Assembly (NCBI GenBank): GCA_900553785.1
Contig: USES01000009.1
Span: 1 to 45,784 of the forward strand
Reading direction: 5' to 3'
Origin: an uncultured Clostridium sp.
Lineage (GTDB): Bacteria; Bacillota; Clostridia; TANB77; CAG-465
Length of the DNA stretch: 45,784 bases
Shown here: positions 34,222-43,035 of the stretch, piece by piece
Position numbering within the stretch: position 1 is the stretch's first letter
How the letters are laid out: each line of letters starts with the position of its first letter
The notes under the pieces: generated by a model
The model's database searches: none
Seen by the model: only the letters and a program-made list of their open reading frames with translations
What the model was told of the DNA's origin: nothing
Program-made: the position numbers and the translations under genes

Positions 34222-34246
34222 CATAAGCTAAAGAGTTTAAAAATCA

Positions 34247-34287
34247 AAAAATGACTAGAACTACGCGAAATAGTTTTAGTCATTTTT
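34247..34287 (-). terminator. Terminator at the end of polysaccharide operon B
   Basis: A 17-bp stem with one G-U type mismatch (left arm 34247-34263, right arm 34271-34287) and a CGCGAAA loop overlaps the flippase stop. The stem ends in A/T pairs that give a T run on the minus strand. It separates the two polysaccharide operons. Confidence 0.85.
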
Positions 34288-35794
34288 ATTTTTTTCTAGC
34301 AAATAGATTTTCGAATAATCCTATTACATTTTTCATTTCTTCTTTGTATAGTATAAAATTGACGATCCCTACAACAGCTATACTTATGCTGCCCACTATA
34401 ATTGCCTGTAATATCCATGTTGCATAAGATATTACATTAACGCTTGGAATCAAATATACTATTAAAGCTACAATCAAAGTTTCAATTATAACAGTTGATA
34501 TTTTCTTTATACTGATCCAAATACTTCTGCCTAAAATATATTTTGACGTATGATACACAAATTCTGCTGTTCTGACTAACATTGCCACAAGAGTTCCAAT
34601 TGCAATACCAACTATACCATATTTTTGAACAAGAATTAAAGATATCACTATATTAGTTAACGCTTCTACCCAAGCTCCCACACGTGTTTGTTTAAAATGT
34701 CCAGATGCCAATACTATACTACTATAAGGTAGTCTAATACTCCAAGCATATTCCGACGCAACTAACACATATGCGAAAATAGGTCTAATATAATTTGCAT
34801 CTGTTATTCCTTTTGTATAAATACTAACAAAAGGTACTATTAAAAGCATTGTACATATGTACATTACTGTAATTATGGAATAATAAAATACTTCATATGC
34901 ACTAAAACTCTTATTAAGTTGTTCTTTTTCATCATTAGCAATCATATTTCCAAAAGAAGCGTCTATACCAGATGTAAATGATTGAACTAAAGATTTGATT
35001 CCGTTTATAACCAAGTAATATACAGAATAAACAGATACTTCTTGCATGCTACTAAATAAAGTAAGTATTGTTATATCTGTATTGCCATGAACAACTGATG
35101 CAACATGCTGAGCTAGGCCATCCCATTTTTGTTCTAATTTGTAATCTTTATTTGCACTTTTTAAATCAATATTGTATTTCTTTTTAACATATATATTTTG
35201 TACTATAGGGCGTAAAACAAATATTAGTCCTGTCGCTAGTTTTACTATATGTATGCTTGCTCCAAACTTAACAAGACATATAACAGCTATTGCATTTATT
35301 ACATATCCTACTACTTGTATTATTGATGTTATATATGTTTTTTGGTCAGCTTGTAAATACAATTTGTATGTTATTCCAAAATAATACTCAGCCAAAGTAC
35401 TCATAGATATAATGATAACTAAAGCCATTGTGTATACAAAAGAATAACTCGTATTTACTATCAATGGATATACTACTGCCAAAACAGCTATATACACTAC
35501 AAAAACAGCAGATATTATTCTAAAAAATTTCTCTGAAGCCTTCAATATATTCTCTATCCCTTGTTTGTCCTTAGATGCAATAGGCTTATACAATGCTGCC
35601 TTTACAACAGGTCCAAATCCAGACTCTAATAGCACTATATAACCTAAAAATTGTGATATACTTGATACTAATCCATTTACTTCTGAGCCAAAAGCACTTA
35701 TTATACACCTTGGAATAACAAAACCACATACAACTATTGTAACCTGTGATACTAAAGACCAAAAAATATTCAACATTGCTTTTTTACTTCTCAT
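34286..35794 (-). CDS. Polysaccharide flippase, Wzx/MATE-like (operon B)
   Basis: A 502-residue, 12-14-helix flippase. N-terminal FVIPRCIISAFGSEVNGLV and internal LASGHFKQTRVG closely match the flippase at 21588-23105, and much of the rest aligns without large gaps. It should flip the operon B lipid-linked unit. Its start overlaps the TupA-like gene by 11 bp. It is the last gene of operon B. Confidence 0.9.
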   Translation of the reverse strand: MRSKKAMLNIFWSLVSQVTIVVCGFVIPRCIISAFGSEVNGLVSSISQFLGYIVLLESGFGPVVKAALYKPIASKDKQGIENILKASEKFFRIISAVFVVYIAVLAVVYPLIVNTSYSFVYTMALVIIISMSTLAEYYFGITYKLYLQADQKTYITSIIQVVGYVINAIAVICLVKFGASIHIVKLATGLIFVLRPIVQNIYVKKKYNIDLKSANKDYKLEQKWDGLAQHVASVVHGNTDITILTLFSSMQEVSVYSVYYLVINGIKSLVQSFTSGIDASFGNMIANDEKEQLNKSFSAYEVFYYSIITVMYICTMLLIVPFVSIYTKGITDANYIRPIFAYVLVASEYAWSIRLPYSSIVLASGHFKQTRVGAWVEALTNIVISLILVQKYGIVGIAIGTLVAMLVRTAEFVYHTSKYILGRSIWISIKKISTVIIETLIVALIVYLIPSVNVISYATWILQAIIVGSISIAVVGIVNFILYKEEMKNVIGLFENLFARKK

Positions 35795-36716
35795 AACGTT
35801 CCTCTATCTTTTCTTCTGGTAATTTAAGCCAACTTCCTAATGTATAATCCCATTCTTCAGGAGTAAATTCTTCAAAACCAGCTCCTGGGAAAAAGGTTAA
35901 TTCTCCGAAATAGACCTTATTGTTCACTTCATAAAAATCAACTCTAACAAATGGAATATCTTTTGCCAATTTTTCAGCTAAGCTTACCATAAGTTCATAC
36001 TTATTAGGTTTTTGCACATTTTCCTTAGAATTTGGATAATGCCTTTGAAACGGCATTTTTTCCCAATTGATATCGTAAAAATCAACATTTAAACCGTTTT
36101 TTGAATTTCTATTAGAGCATACAAAAGAACATTTTACCTTGCCATTAAAACACATCAATTTGTAGTCTTTCAAATCTTTCGAATCTCCAGATGAAATATA
36201 TTCCTCTGCTATTATTCTAGGTTTTACATTTTTATATGGCCACTCTCTTCCTGCATAGTAAAAATTTCTAGAAAGTGCCTTGTTGATTTTATTTTTAGCT
36301 TCATCTACATCAAAAGTGTTTTTGTCTTTACAAATAACTACTCCACCCGAATCATGTGTACATTTTAGTACAAACTTATCCGGCAATTTACTAAAATCAA
36401 TATCTTCAAACCTATCCCATACTCCTAATGTAGGAATTATATATTCATTTCCTATTAGCTCTGAAACGATTTTTTTAACTTCATACTTATCTACCATTTT
36501 AGTATATACGTTTTTTCTGTTATATAATTTCAGCCATTGTAACTTCTCATTGAATGATTTTGGATCATCTAGATTCAGTTCTTTTCCAATTACAAGTCTA
36601 TATGTCATCTCTAAATATTTTCTATCGGATAAATGGATCATGTTTTTCCCTGCCAAATAAACAAGTAATTTTTGAGGATCTTTACATACCGATTTTATCT
36701 TTTTGAAAACTTTCAC
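35784..36716 (-). CDS. TupA-like ATP-grasp protein (operon B)
   Basis: A 310-residue TupA-like ATP-grasp protein with NEKLQWLKLYNRKN, KCTHDSGGVVICKDK, MPFQRHYPNSKE and RVDFYEVNNKVYFGELTFF. By eye it is more than half identical to the copy at 23095-24018 across the whole length. The start is a GTG preceded by AAAAGGAG. It may add an amino acid or similar group to the operon B polymer (inference from the ATP-grasp fold). Confidence 0.88.
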   Translation of the reverse strand: MKVFKKIKSVCKDPQKLLVYLAGKNMIHLSDRKYLEMTYRLVIGKELNLDDPKSFNEKLQWLKLYNRKNVYTKMVDKYEVKKIVSELIGNEYIIPTLGVWDRFEDIDFSKLPDKFVLKCTHDSGGVVICKDKNTFDVDEAKNKINKALSRNFYYAGREWPYKNVKPRIIAEEYISSGDSKDLKDYKLMCFNGKVKCSFVCSNRNSKNGLNVDFYDINWEKMPFQRHYPNSKENVQKPNKYELMVSLAEKLAKDIPFVRVDFYEVNNKVYFGELTFFPGAGFEEFTPEEWDYTLGSWLKLPEEKIEERYEK

Positions 36717-36739
36717 AAATCTTACTCCTTTTTAATTTA

Positions 36740-37756
36740 TTAAACTATTGTTTTACTTTCTTTGTATTTACCAAATATAACTCCTACCCTAAATTTTAAT
36801 TCAAGAAAAACTCTTTTTACAGCAGTCCTAATTATTCTTTTTTTTATCATAAATCTAAAAGGAAGAAGTCTATGGTGACGTATTACGTATATTTTTAAAA
36901 ACAATGAAATAAGTTCTTTTTCTAACACGTCTTTATCATACACACCAGATTTATCATTGCATTCTATTACTGTTTTTATAAACTCCTGCATTTCATCCAT
37001 TGTACAATTCTTGTTTTTACCGTTCAAATAATTTAAGCACTTTATACTTTGTTCTATATCTTCCACTCCAAGCCTATTTAAATTCCTGGTATAAATCTCA
37101 TTACATAATCTGTTTTGAGTTTCAGCTTTTGCAGAAGATATCTGATTTTTATGCACCCTATACAAAATTTCAACTTTAGGTATTATAGCCATTTTTGTCA
37201 TAAAACAACATCTTGTCCATAATTCATAGTCTTGTGAATATACAAACTTTTCATTATAAAACAATGAGTTTTCTTCTAAAAATTTTTTCCTTATCATCAC
37301 GGATGAATGGATTATGCTATTGAAAAATAATAAATTAGTTTTTACTTCCTCTGGATTAGTAAATGTTGTAATTACTAGGCTATTTCTATCACCTATTAGC
37401 TTTGCATATGTTGAACAGATATCTATATCCTTATGTCTTTCTAAAAATGAATACTGTACTTTCAATCTATCTTTAAGAGAAATATCATCACTGTCCATTC
37501 TTGCAATATAATCTCCTTTTGCAATTTTAAGAGCTTCGTTCAATGATTTCGTAAGTCCTATAGCTTCATCATGTACAATAACATTAATTCTACTATCGTC
37601 ATAACTTTGTACTATTTTTAAGTCACTTTTTCCTCCATCACATATAATAATCAGTTCAAACTCAGTAAAACTTTGTTTTAAGATACTCTGAATAGCTGCA
37701 TTCAACATTTCTTCTGGTGTATCTTTAGTAGACATCAATATGCTAATTTTTGGCAT
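36740..37756 (-). CDS. Glycosyltransferase family 2
   Basis: A 338-residue GT-A enzyme: ISILMSTKDTPEEML at the N-terminus, the IICDGG motif, the ARMDSDD metal-binding motif (about 88-94) and SQDYELWTRC further on. GGGGGAG lies before the ATG, which overlaps the upstream polymerase gene by 14 bp. It adds a sugar to the operon B unit. Confidence 0.92.
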   Translation of the reverse strand: MPKISILMSTKDTPEEMLNAAIQSILKQSFTEFELIIICDGGKSDLKIVQSYDDSRINVIVHDEAIGLTKSLNEALKIAKGDYIARMDSDDISLKDRLKVQYSFLERHKDIDICSTYAKLIGDRNSLVITTFTNPEEVKTNLLFFNSIIHSSVMIRKKFLEENSLFYNEKFVYSQDYELWTRCCFMTKMAIIPKVEILYRVHKNQISSAKAETQNRLCNEIYTRNLNRLGVEDIEQSIKCLNYLNGKNKNCTMDEMQEFIKTVIECNDKSGVYDKDVLEKELISLFLKIYVIRHHRLLPFRFMIKKRIIRTAVKRVFLELKFRVGVIFGKYKESKTIV

Positions 37757-38909
37757 CTATATTCTCCCCCTCAGTAATACTTAATTTATTATCATAGCGT
37801 TTTTTGCTAATCATTATATACATGATTGTATTCCAAAAACACCTAGCAATAACCGCTTCCAACGTCATACTTATGCAAAAAGTCATTACTACAAGTGCTA
37901 ACAGTCTCTTATCTTTTTTAAAAGCTTGTTTTGTCATAGAAAAATACACACATATGTACATTGCCAAACCTACAAAGCCACCCTCTACTAAACTTTGAAT
38001 TGCAAAGTTATGAGCAACCTTGTTTTCACTTATAACTTTTATAAATGTACTTAAACCTGTTCCAAATATTTTTCTAGATATTCCAAATTCCATAAATTCA
38101 GATATGGTAGTTACCCATAACTTCACTCTTCCAGAACCCCCATCGTTTTTTACAGTATCAAAACTTAACCTTTTAACAAATGATAAATTCTCTTCCAAAT
38201 AAGGATACATAATGGCAAGCACAACCAATAACAAAGATGCTGCTATTATTACTTTAACATGTTTTTTGCTATCCTTAAGCCATATAAAAAAGTATACTAT
38301 TGTTCCCACTATGACTGAATAGTTTCCTCCTCTAGAACCAGTTGCTAAAAGTCCAACCAATACTATGGCAAACATCACTGTATTTAAACTAAATACCTTT
38401 TTTAGTCTTTTTAATAAAACATAATATGGTATCAACATAGTAAAACAAAATACATTTGGATCAATTGTATAATTCAAGAATAACTTGTAATTAACCCTAT
38501 CTAAATTATCATAATTCATATAAATAGAAATTAATGAAAATATGACAGCAAAAAAGATCATTATATTTTCTATTTTCACCATGTCTTTTTCAGTATAATC
38601 TATTGAAACACATATAATATACACAATAAATAAAAATACTAGTCTTAACCAATCTGCATTCTGTGAATATACTCTAATGCCTTCAATTAACCAATATGTT
38701 CCAAAAATCAATATTGGCATGTTAGTTCTAACGTTTATTGCTACTTTATCAGTTTTTAGCCAATATATAACACCCACTACAAGAAATAGAACTCCTATAT
38801 ACTTTGATGGAGTTCCAGCTGAAAGCTCCCTAATATTATCTAATATAACAGTTCCACAATAAACTCCAATAAGTATTATCAATATGTTTTTAAACTTTAA
38901 CTTATCCAC
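37743..38909 (-). CDS. O-antigen ligase/polymerase-family membrane protein
   Basis: A 388-residue membrane protein with about ten helices and a large extracytoplasmic loop. The segment ATGSRGGNYSVIVG and the loop containing GTGLSTFIKV...VAHNF followed by SLVEGGFVGL are typical of the Wzy/O-antigen ligase superfamily. It is the polymerase candidate of operon B. The start is a GTG preceded by AGGGAAATG; it overlaps the neighbouring GT4 gene by 13 bp. Confidence 0.88.
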   Translation of the reverse strand: MDKLKFKNILIILIGVYCGTVILDNIRELSAGTPSKYIGVLFLVVGVIYWLKTDKVAINVRTNMPILIFGTYWLIEGIRVYSQNADWLRLVFLFIVYIICVSIDYTEKDMVKIENIMIFFAVIFSLISIYMNYDNLDRVNYKLFLNYTIDPNVFCFTMLIPYYVLLKRLKKVFSLNTVMFAIVLVGLLATGSRGGNYSVIVGTIVYFFIWLKDSKKHVKVIIAASLLLVVLAIMYPYLEENLSFVKRLSFDTVKNDGGSGRVKLWVTTISEFMEFGISRKIFGTGLSTFIKVISENKVAHNFAIQSLVEGGFVGLAMYICVYFSMTKQAFKKDKRLLALVVMTFCISMTLEAVIARCFWNTIMYIMISKKRYDNKLSITEGENIDAKN

Positions 38910-39988
38910 TTTTTCATTTCCCTATCTATTATTATTTCATACTCATCTGATGTTTTTGAAACATCATAATCCATAATTTTTTCATTTATGTTTGATCTGC
39001 CTTTTGATAGATTAAAGCTGTTTATACTATCTACCCAATGATCAGCATCACTCAAATCAATTTTAGATATATTATCATTAAATATAAATTCATCTTCAAT
39101 AGCTTCAGATACTATACAAGGCAGTCCATTTGCTTGAGCTTCTAAAATTGTTAGAGGTAATCCTTCACTTATTGAAGGAACTAATAACAAGTCTATGGCA
39201 TTTATAACTTCATTTACATTATTTATATTACCAAAATATTTAATATTTGAAGTATTATAGTTTTCCTCAAGATAAGTTCTATCTTCGCCATCTCCAATGA
39301 TCCATATATTATAATCAATAGTAATTCGCTTAAGTAATTCAAGAATGTACTTTTGATTTTTAAGATAACTTAGTCTTCCTATAATACCCAAAACCACAGT
39401 TTTTTCTCCGACACCAGACCTGTTAACCTTTCTATCTTCTTCTGAAAACTTGTATTTATCTAATTCGATGGCATTGTTAAGTACATAAGCCTTATCTTTA
39501 TACATTGACGGCAACATACTGTTAGCACTAGATTTTGAACAAGCAACATATGTATTAGCTAAACGCGCACCGAAATTTAAAAGTAATCTTTGAACAAAAT
39601 TTTTAAAGCAGCCTTTATTGCCATTGTTAAATTTGTTAGAATGTATATGTAAAATTCTTATCTTTATTCCATAAGCCTTTGCATATAACATAGGAAATGG
39701 ACGTGTTTGCAATGAATGGCAATGAAAAGCAACCCATTTTCTTTCAGAAAATACGCCTTTTAATGCCTTCAAATACTTAAATATGTTTAAAGATGCAGTC
39801 ATTTTGGGGATTTTATATACATTTCCACCTAGATTTAAAATTTCTTGCCTAACATTATCTGGCATATCTGCTTCTACTAAAAAGTCAAATTGAATTTTAC
39901 TTCTGTCAATATTATTGTATAAATTCATTACAAAGCTTTCTATACCACCGTAACCAAAAGCCGGAACGTAATGAAGTATCCTAATCAT
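38897..39988 (-). CDS. Glycosyltransferase family 4
   Basis: A 363-residue GT-B enzyme with ILHYVPAFGYGGIESFVMNL at the N-terminus and PSISEGLPLTILEAQANGLPCIV with the EX7E motif near residue 290. GAGGAG precedes the ATG. It is 5 bp after the GT4-GT32 fusion gene in operon B. Confidence 0.92.
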   Translation of the reverse strand: MIRILHYVPAFGYGGIESFVMNLYNNIDRSKIQFDFLVEADMPDNVRQEILNLGGNVYKIPKMTASLNIFKYLKALKGVFSERKWVAFHCHSLQTRPFPMLYAKAYGIKIRILHIHSNKFNNGNKGCFKNFVQRLLLNFGARLANTYVACSKSSANSMLPSMYKDKAYVLNNAIELDKYKFSEEDRKVNRSGVGEKTVVLGIIGRLSYLKNQKYILELLKRITIDYNIWIIGDGEDRTYLEENYNTSNIKYFGNINNVNEVINAIDLLLVPSISEGLPLTILEAQANGLPCIVSEAIEDEFIFNDNISKIDLSDADHWVDSINSFNLSKGRSNINEKIMDYDVSKTSDEYEIIIDREMKKWIS

Positions 39989-39993
39989 AATGT

Positions 39994-41793
39994 TTAATCT
40001 CCTCTATCTTTAATTTTCAAAATAATATTTTTATATATAAATCTACATATCCTTAAATTTGAGTTTAATCTTATAAATGTAGCCATTCTCGAAAATAGAC
40101 TTTTCTTACTTACCCATGACCCTTTAAATGCATGTACAGTGTACCCATAATTAGAAGGTACACATAAATCTTCTTTTTTATATACCTTAAGGTTTGAATC
40201 TAAAATCTGTTCAACATTTCCTAATTTACATCCATAATCTTTAATAAGCATTTCACTTACCCATTCAGTATTTGTAGTTTCAAAGTCAGTACCACATGTA
40301 TCAAAATGTTGCATCATATCTTTTAAGAACTTATGATTTGGAACCGCACCAAACACAGCAGTAAATGGTTTTGTGTTACTTTCAAATCCTACAAATGCAT
40401 CGTTATACAATAGTTCATCTATATTCTTTAAAACTATAATATCTGTATCGAAATAAATACCGCCATAATTATATATTGCCCATGCTCTTACATAATCACT
40501 AACAAAAGCCCACTTTTTCTCTTTATAAGCATTTTTAGTATATTCGTTGCTATTTATATCAAATGTTTCTTCATTCCATTCAATAAATTTATAATCAGGC
40601 AATTTCTTTTTCCATGTTTTCATGCACTTTTTAATTTGCTTATCCTTAGGCGCCTTTCCCATCCAAACATAATGAATTATTTTAGGTATTGTGTTTTTGT
40701 TAAAATATATTTTTAGATATTGATTTAAAATGTTATTTAATTTGAATTCATCCCTAATTGTTATCGCAGGAATATTTTCTGTATCAAGTATTTCTTGCCT
40801 CAATGAACTTACATCATTTATATTTATTACAAAACCATTTATACCATCTTGAACCAAATCTCTGTTTCCCCTGCAATCAGTAACTATACAAGGCAAGCCA
40901 CAAATTTGTGCTTCTATAATATTAACAGGCAATCCCTCTCTTTTACTAGTAGATACAGCTGCGTTAGATATTTGAAATAGCCTTGGTATATCTGTTCTAT
41001 ACCCTAAAAGTTTTACATTTTCTTCAAGATTATATTCTCTAATTTTTTCTTGTAGAAACTCTTTTTTATATCCATCACCCGCAAGCAAAAGCTTTATATT
41101 GTTGTTTTCTTTTACAAGTTCTCTCATTGCTTCTATTTGCATTATTTGATTTTTATTATCGTTTAGTTCACCAACGCAAATTAAAACAAAATCATCTTTA
41201 CTAATTCCTACTTCTTGTCTTAGCTTGTCCTTTTCATCTTCAGACATTTTCAAACTAAATTTTTCAGGGTCCACACCTACACCAGGAATATAATGTATTC
41301 TTTTAGCCCTCATTTTTTTCTTGGCAAATTCGTAGTCTTCTTTATTTATTGTTATTAAGTCATCTGTTTTATAAGACAAAATCTTTTCAACTGGATAAAA
41401 AAGCATCCAATTTAAAAGTGGTGCTCCCTTATAAAAATGGAAACCATGTGCAGTATATATCACTCGTGTCTTATACGCTTTTCTTGCGTGAGATGCAGCT
41501 ATTCTCGTAACAACACTTCCCATTGGGGTATGGCAATGAATAACATCAAATTTTTCTTTTTCTATAATTTTTTTAAGTTGCTTTATGGCTTTTAAATTAT
41601 TCACACCAAACGGGCTTCTCTCAAATGATACAACATGCTTTACATCACAGTATGGTATCTTAGCATCGCCATTCGTTGCTACATGCACCTCATATCCTTC
41701 ATCTTTAAACATCTTAAGATATGGAATATGAAAATGCAATATATGCGAATCAACTGTAGCAGTAAATAATACTTTCTTTATATTCTCTTTCAT
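39994..41793 (-). CDS. GT4-GT32 bifunctional glycosyltransferase fusion
   Basis: A 599-residue two-domain protein. Residues 1-350 are a GT4 GT-B enzyme (HCHTPMGSVVTRIAA, then STSKREGLPVNIIEAQICGLP). Residues 365-580 are a GT32/Gly_transf_sug-type domain (PKIIHYVWMGKAP, then YGGIYFDTDI with the DXD motif). Single-domain forms of both are common, but they are normally separate genes. It likely adds two consecutive sugars to the operon B unit. AAAAGGA precedes the ATG. Confidence 0.92.
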   Translation of the reverse strand: MKENIKKVLFTATVDSHILHFHIPYLKMFKDEGYEVHVATNGDAKIPYCDVKHVVSFERSPFGVNNLKAIKQLKKIIEKEKFDVIHCHTPMGSVVTRIAASHARKAYKTRVIYTAHGFHFYKGAPLLNWMLFYPVEKILSYKTDDLITINKEDYEFAKKKMRAKRIHYIPGVGVDPEKFSLKMSEDEKDKLRQEVGISKDDFVLICVGELNDNKNQIMQIEAMRELVKENNNIKLLLAGDGYKKEFLQEKIREYNLEENVKLLGYRTDIPRLFQISNAAVSTSKREGLPVNIIEAQICGLPCIVTDCRGNRDLVQDGINGFVININDVSSLRQEILDTENIPAITIRDEFKLNNILNQYLKIYFNKNTIPKIIHYVWMGKAPKDKQIKKCMKTWKKKLPDYKFIEWNEETFDINSNEYTKNAYKEKKWAFVSDYVRAWAIYNYGGIYFDTDIIVLKNIDELLYNDAFVGFESNTKPFTAVFGAVPNHKFLKDMMQHFDTCGTDFETTNTEWVSEMLIKDYGCKLGNVEQILDSNLKVYKKEDLCVPSNYGYTVHAFKGSWVSKKSLFSRMATFIRLNSNLRICRFIYKNIILKIKDRGD

Positions 41794-41813
41794 CTTCTTT
41801 TCCTTTTATTTTG

Positions 41814-42425
41814 TTATTGTGCCTTTAACATATTTATTTCGTCTTGTATGCCTTCTTGTTTAATTTCGGCACCAGTTTTAGATAACACAGTTTTTATTGT
41901 TTCTATTATTACTTTGCAATCCATTTTAAATGATACATTTTGTGTATACTGTATATCATAATTTATTTTTTGAAATATGTCCAAGTTATTTCTTCCCATT
42001 GCTTGTGCAAGACCAGTAATTCCAGGTAAAACATCACAACGTTTTTTCTGTTCTTTTGAAAAATACTTGTAATACTCTGGTATCCAAGGTCTTGGACCTA
42101 CCAAACTCATATCTCCCTTTAACACATTTAATAATTGTGGTAATTCATCTATACTAAGTTTGCGCAACACTTTCCCCACTCTAGTAACCCTTTCATCATG
42201 AGTAAGTTCTCTTCCATCGATATCTGTTTCAACTCTCATAGTTCTAAATTTGTACGCATTAAAATTCTTCCCTTTATATCCAGTTCTCTCTTGTTTAAAT
42301 AATACTGGTCCCTTACTATCCAGTTTAACTGCTAAAGCAGCAATTAATGTTATTGGCAACGTTATTATTCCAACTACTACTGAAATTGTAATATCTAAAA
42401 TTCGTTTAATATATTTTTTGTACAT
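41814..42425 (-). CDS. Initiating sugar-phosphate transferase (operon B)
   Basis: A 203-residue monotopic phosphoglycosyl transferase with a short N-terminus, re-entrant hydrophobic segment (about 10-34), GPVLFKQERTGYKG, FNAYKFRTMR, RKLSIDELPQLLNVLKGDMSLVGPRPW. It would start the operon B repeat unit on undecaprenyl phosphate. It is the first gene after the promoter and has GGGGGAA upstream of the ATG. It is a second, different initiating enzyme from that at 30327-31037. Confidence 0.93.
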   Translation of the reverse strand: MYKKYIKRILDITISVVVGIITLPITLIAALAVKLDSKGPVLFKQERTGYKGKNFNAYKFRTMRVETDIDGRELTHDERVTRVGKVLRKLSIDELPQLLNVLKGDMSLVGPRPWIPEYYKYFSKEQKKRCDVLPGITGLAQAMGRNNLDIFQKINYDIQYTQNVSFKMDCKVIIETIKTVLSKTGAEIKQEGIQDEINMLKAQ

Positions 42426-42467
42426 TACTTATTCCCCCAAATGCATAATGCTAATTTCAACTAAATT

Positions 42468-42512
42468 ATTGTATCATAAATAGACATAATAATCAATAAA
42501 TTATGTCTATTT
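42468..42512 (-). promoter_or_regulatory. Operon B promoter with an embedded 13-bp inverted repeat (operator candidate)
   Basis: TTGATT (42496-42491), 17-bp spacer, TACAAT (42473-42468) on the minus strand. A perfect inverted repeat, arms AAATAGACATAAT (42478-42490) and ATTATGTCTATTT (42500-42512), puts one arm in the spacer and the other just upstream of -35, so that the -35 hexamer is in the 9-bp centre. There is no T run, so it is unlikely to be a terminator. A dimeric repressor bound here would block polymerase. Confidence 0.7.
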
Positions 42513-42542
42513 TGCATGACTAGATCACGCATTTATATACGT

Positions 42543-42582
42543 AAAAGCAGCAAAATGCAATTTGCTACATTTTACTGCTTTT
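42543..42582 (-). terminator. Terminator of the hibernation factor gene
   Basis: Arms AAAAGCAGCAAAATG (42543-42557) and CATTTTACTGCTTTT (42568-42582) pair with one G-U type mismatch around a 10-nt centre. The minus strand ends with TTTT. It lies 20 bp after the stop. Confidence 0.8.
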
Positions 42583-42601
42583 CATGAATTTATAATCTAA
42601 A

Positions 42602-42937
42602 TTATTCTTCCTCTTCGATTTCTTCTTCTTTCTCATCTACTCCATCAGTTCTGTCTTTTAACATTTTAGTTTTCTGTTTTCTAATTTGTCCTAACAATTT
42701 ATCTATTGCAAGGTCCATTCCGGCATACACATCATGTGTATCCTCTTCAGCTAAATATGTTTTACCTTTGTATTCTACACGAATATCTACTTCTTGTTGT
42801 TCTTTTTTAGCTGCAAATGTAACATGAACTAGTGTATCTTCATCAAAGAATTTATCTAGTTTTTGTACCTTTTTTTCAGCATATTCTTGAATACCTGGTG
42901 TAATATCTATTCCTTTACCTGTTAAATCTAATTTCAT
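42602..42937 (-). CDS. hpf: Short-form ribosome hibernation promoting factor (HPF/RaiA)
   Basis: A 111-residue protein with the HPF/YfiA fold pattern: TGKGIDITPGIQEYAEKKVQKLDKFF at the start and the helix AGMDLAIDKLLGQIRKQKTKM near the end, followed by an acidic tail (DEKEEEIEEEE). HPF binds the 30S subunit in resting cells. Most Firmicutes carry a long form (about 180 residues) with a C-terminal dimerisation domain, which is missing. ATG at 42937 follows AAGGAG; the open frame upstream overlaps the promoter. Confidence 0.93.
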   Translation of the reverse strand: MKLDLTGKGIDITPGIQEYAEKKVQKLDKFFDEDTLVHVTFAAKKEQQEVDIRVEYKGKTYLAEEDTHDVYAGMDLAIDKLLGQIRKQKTKMLKDRTDGVDEKEEEIEEEE

Positions 42938-42958
42938 ATATATCAACTCCTTGTATGT

Positions 42959-42987
42959 ATTATATAATAACATATTTAATTGTTCAA
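42959..42987 (-). promoter_or_regulatory. Sigma-A promoter of hpf
   Basis: TTGAAC (42987-42982), 17-bp spacer, TATAAT (42964-42959) on the minus strand, about 20 bp before the AAGGAG site. Confidence 0.8.
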
Positions 42988-43035
42988 GTTGTTTTTATAA
43001 AAATACATATTCATACCATTTTTATACAATAATCG

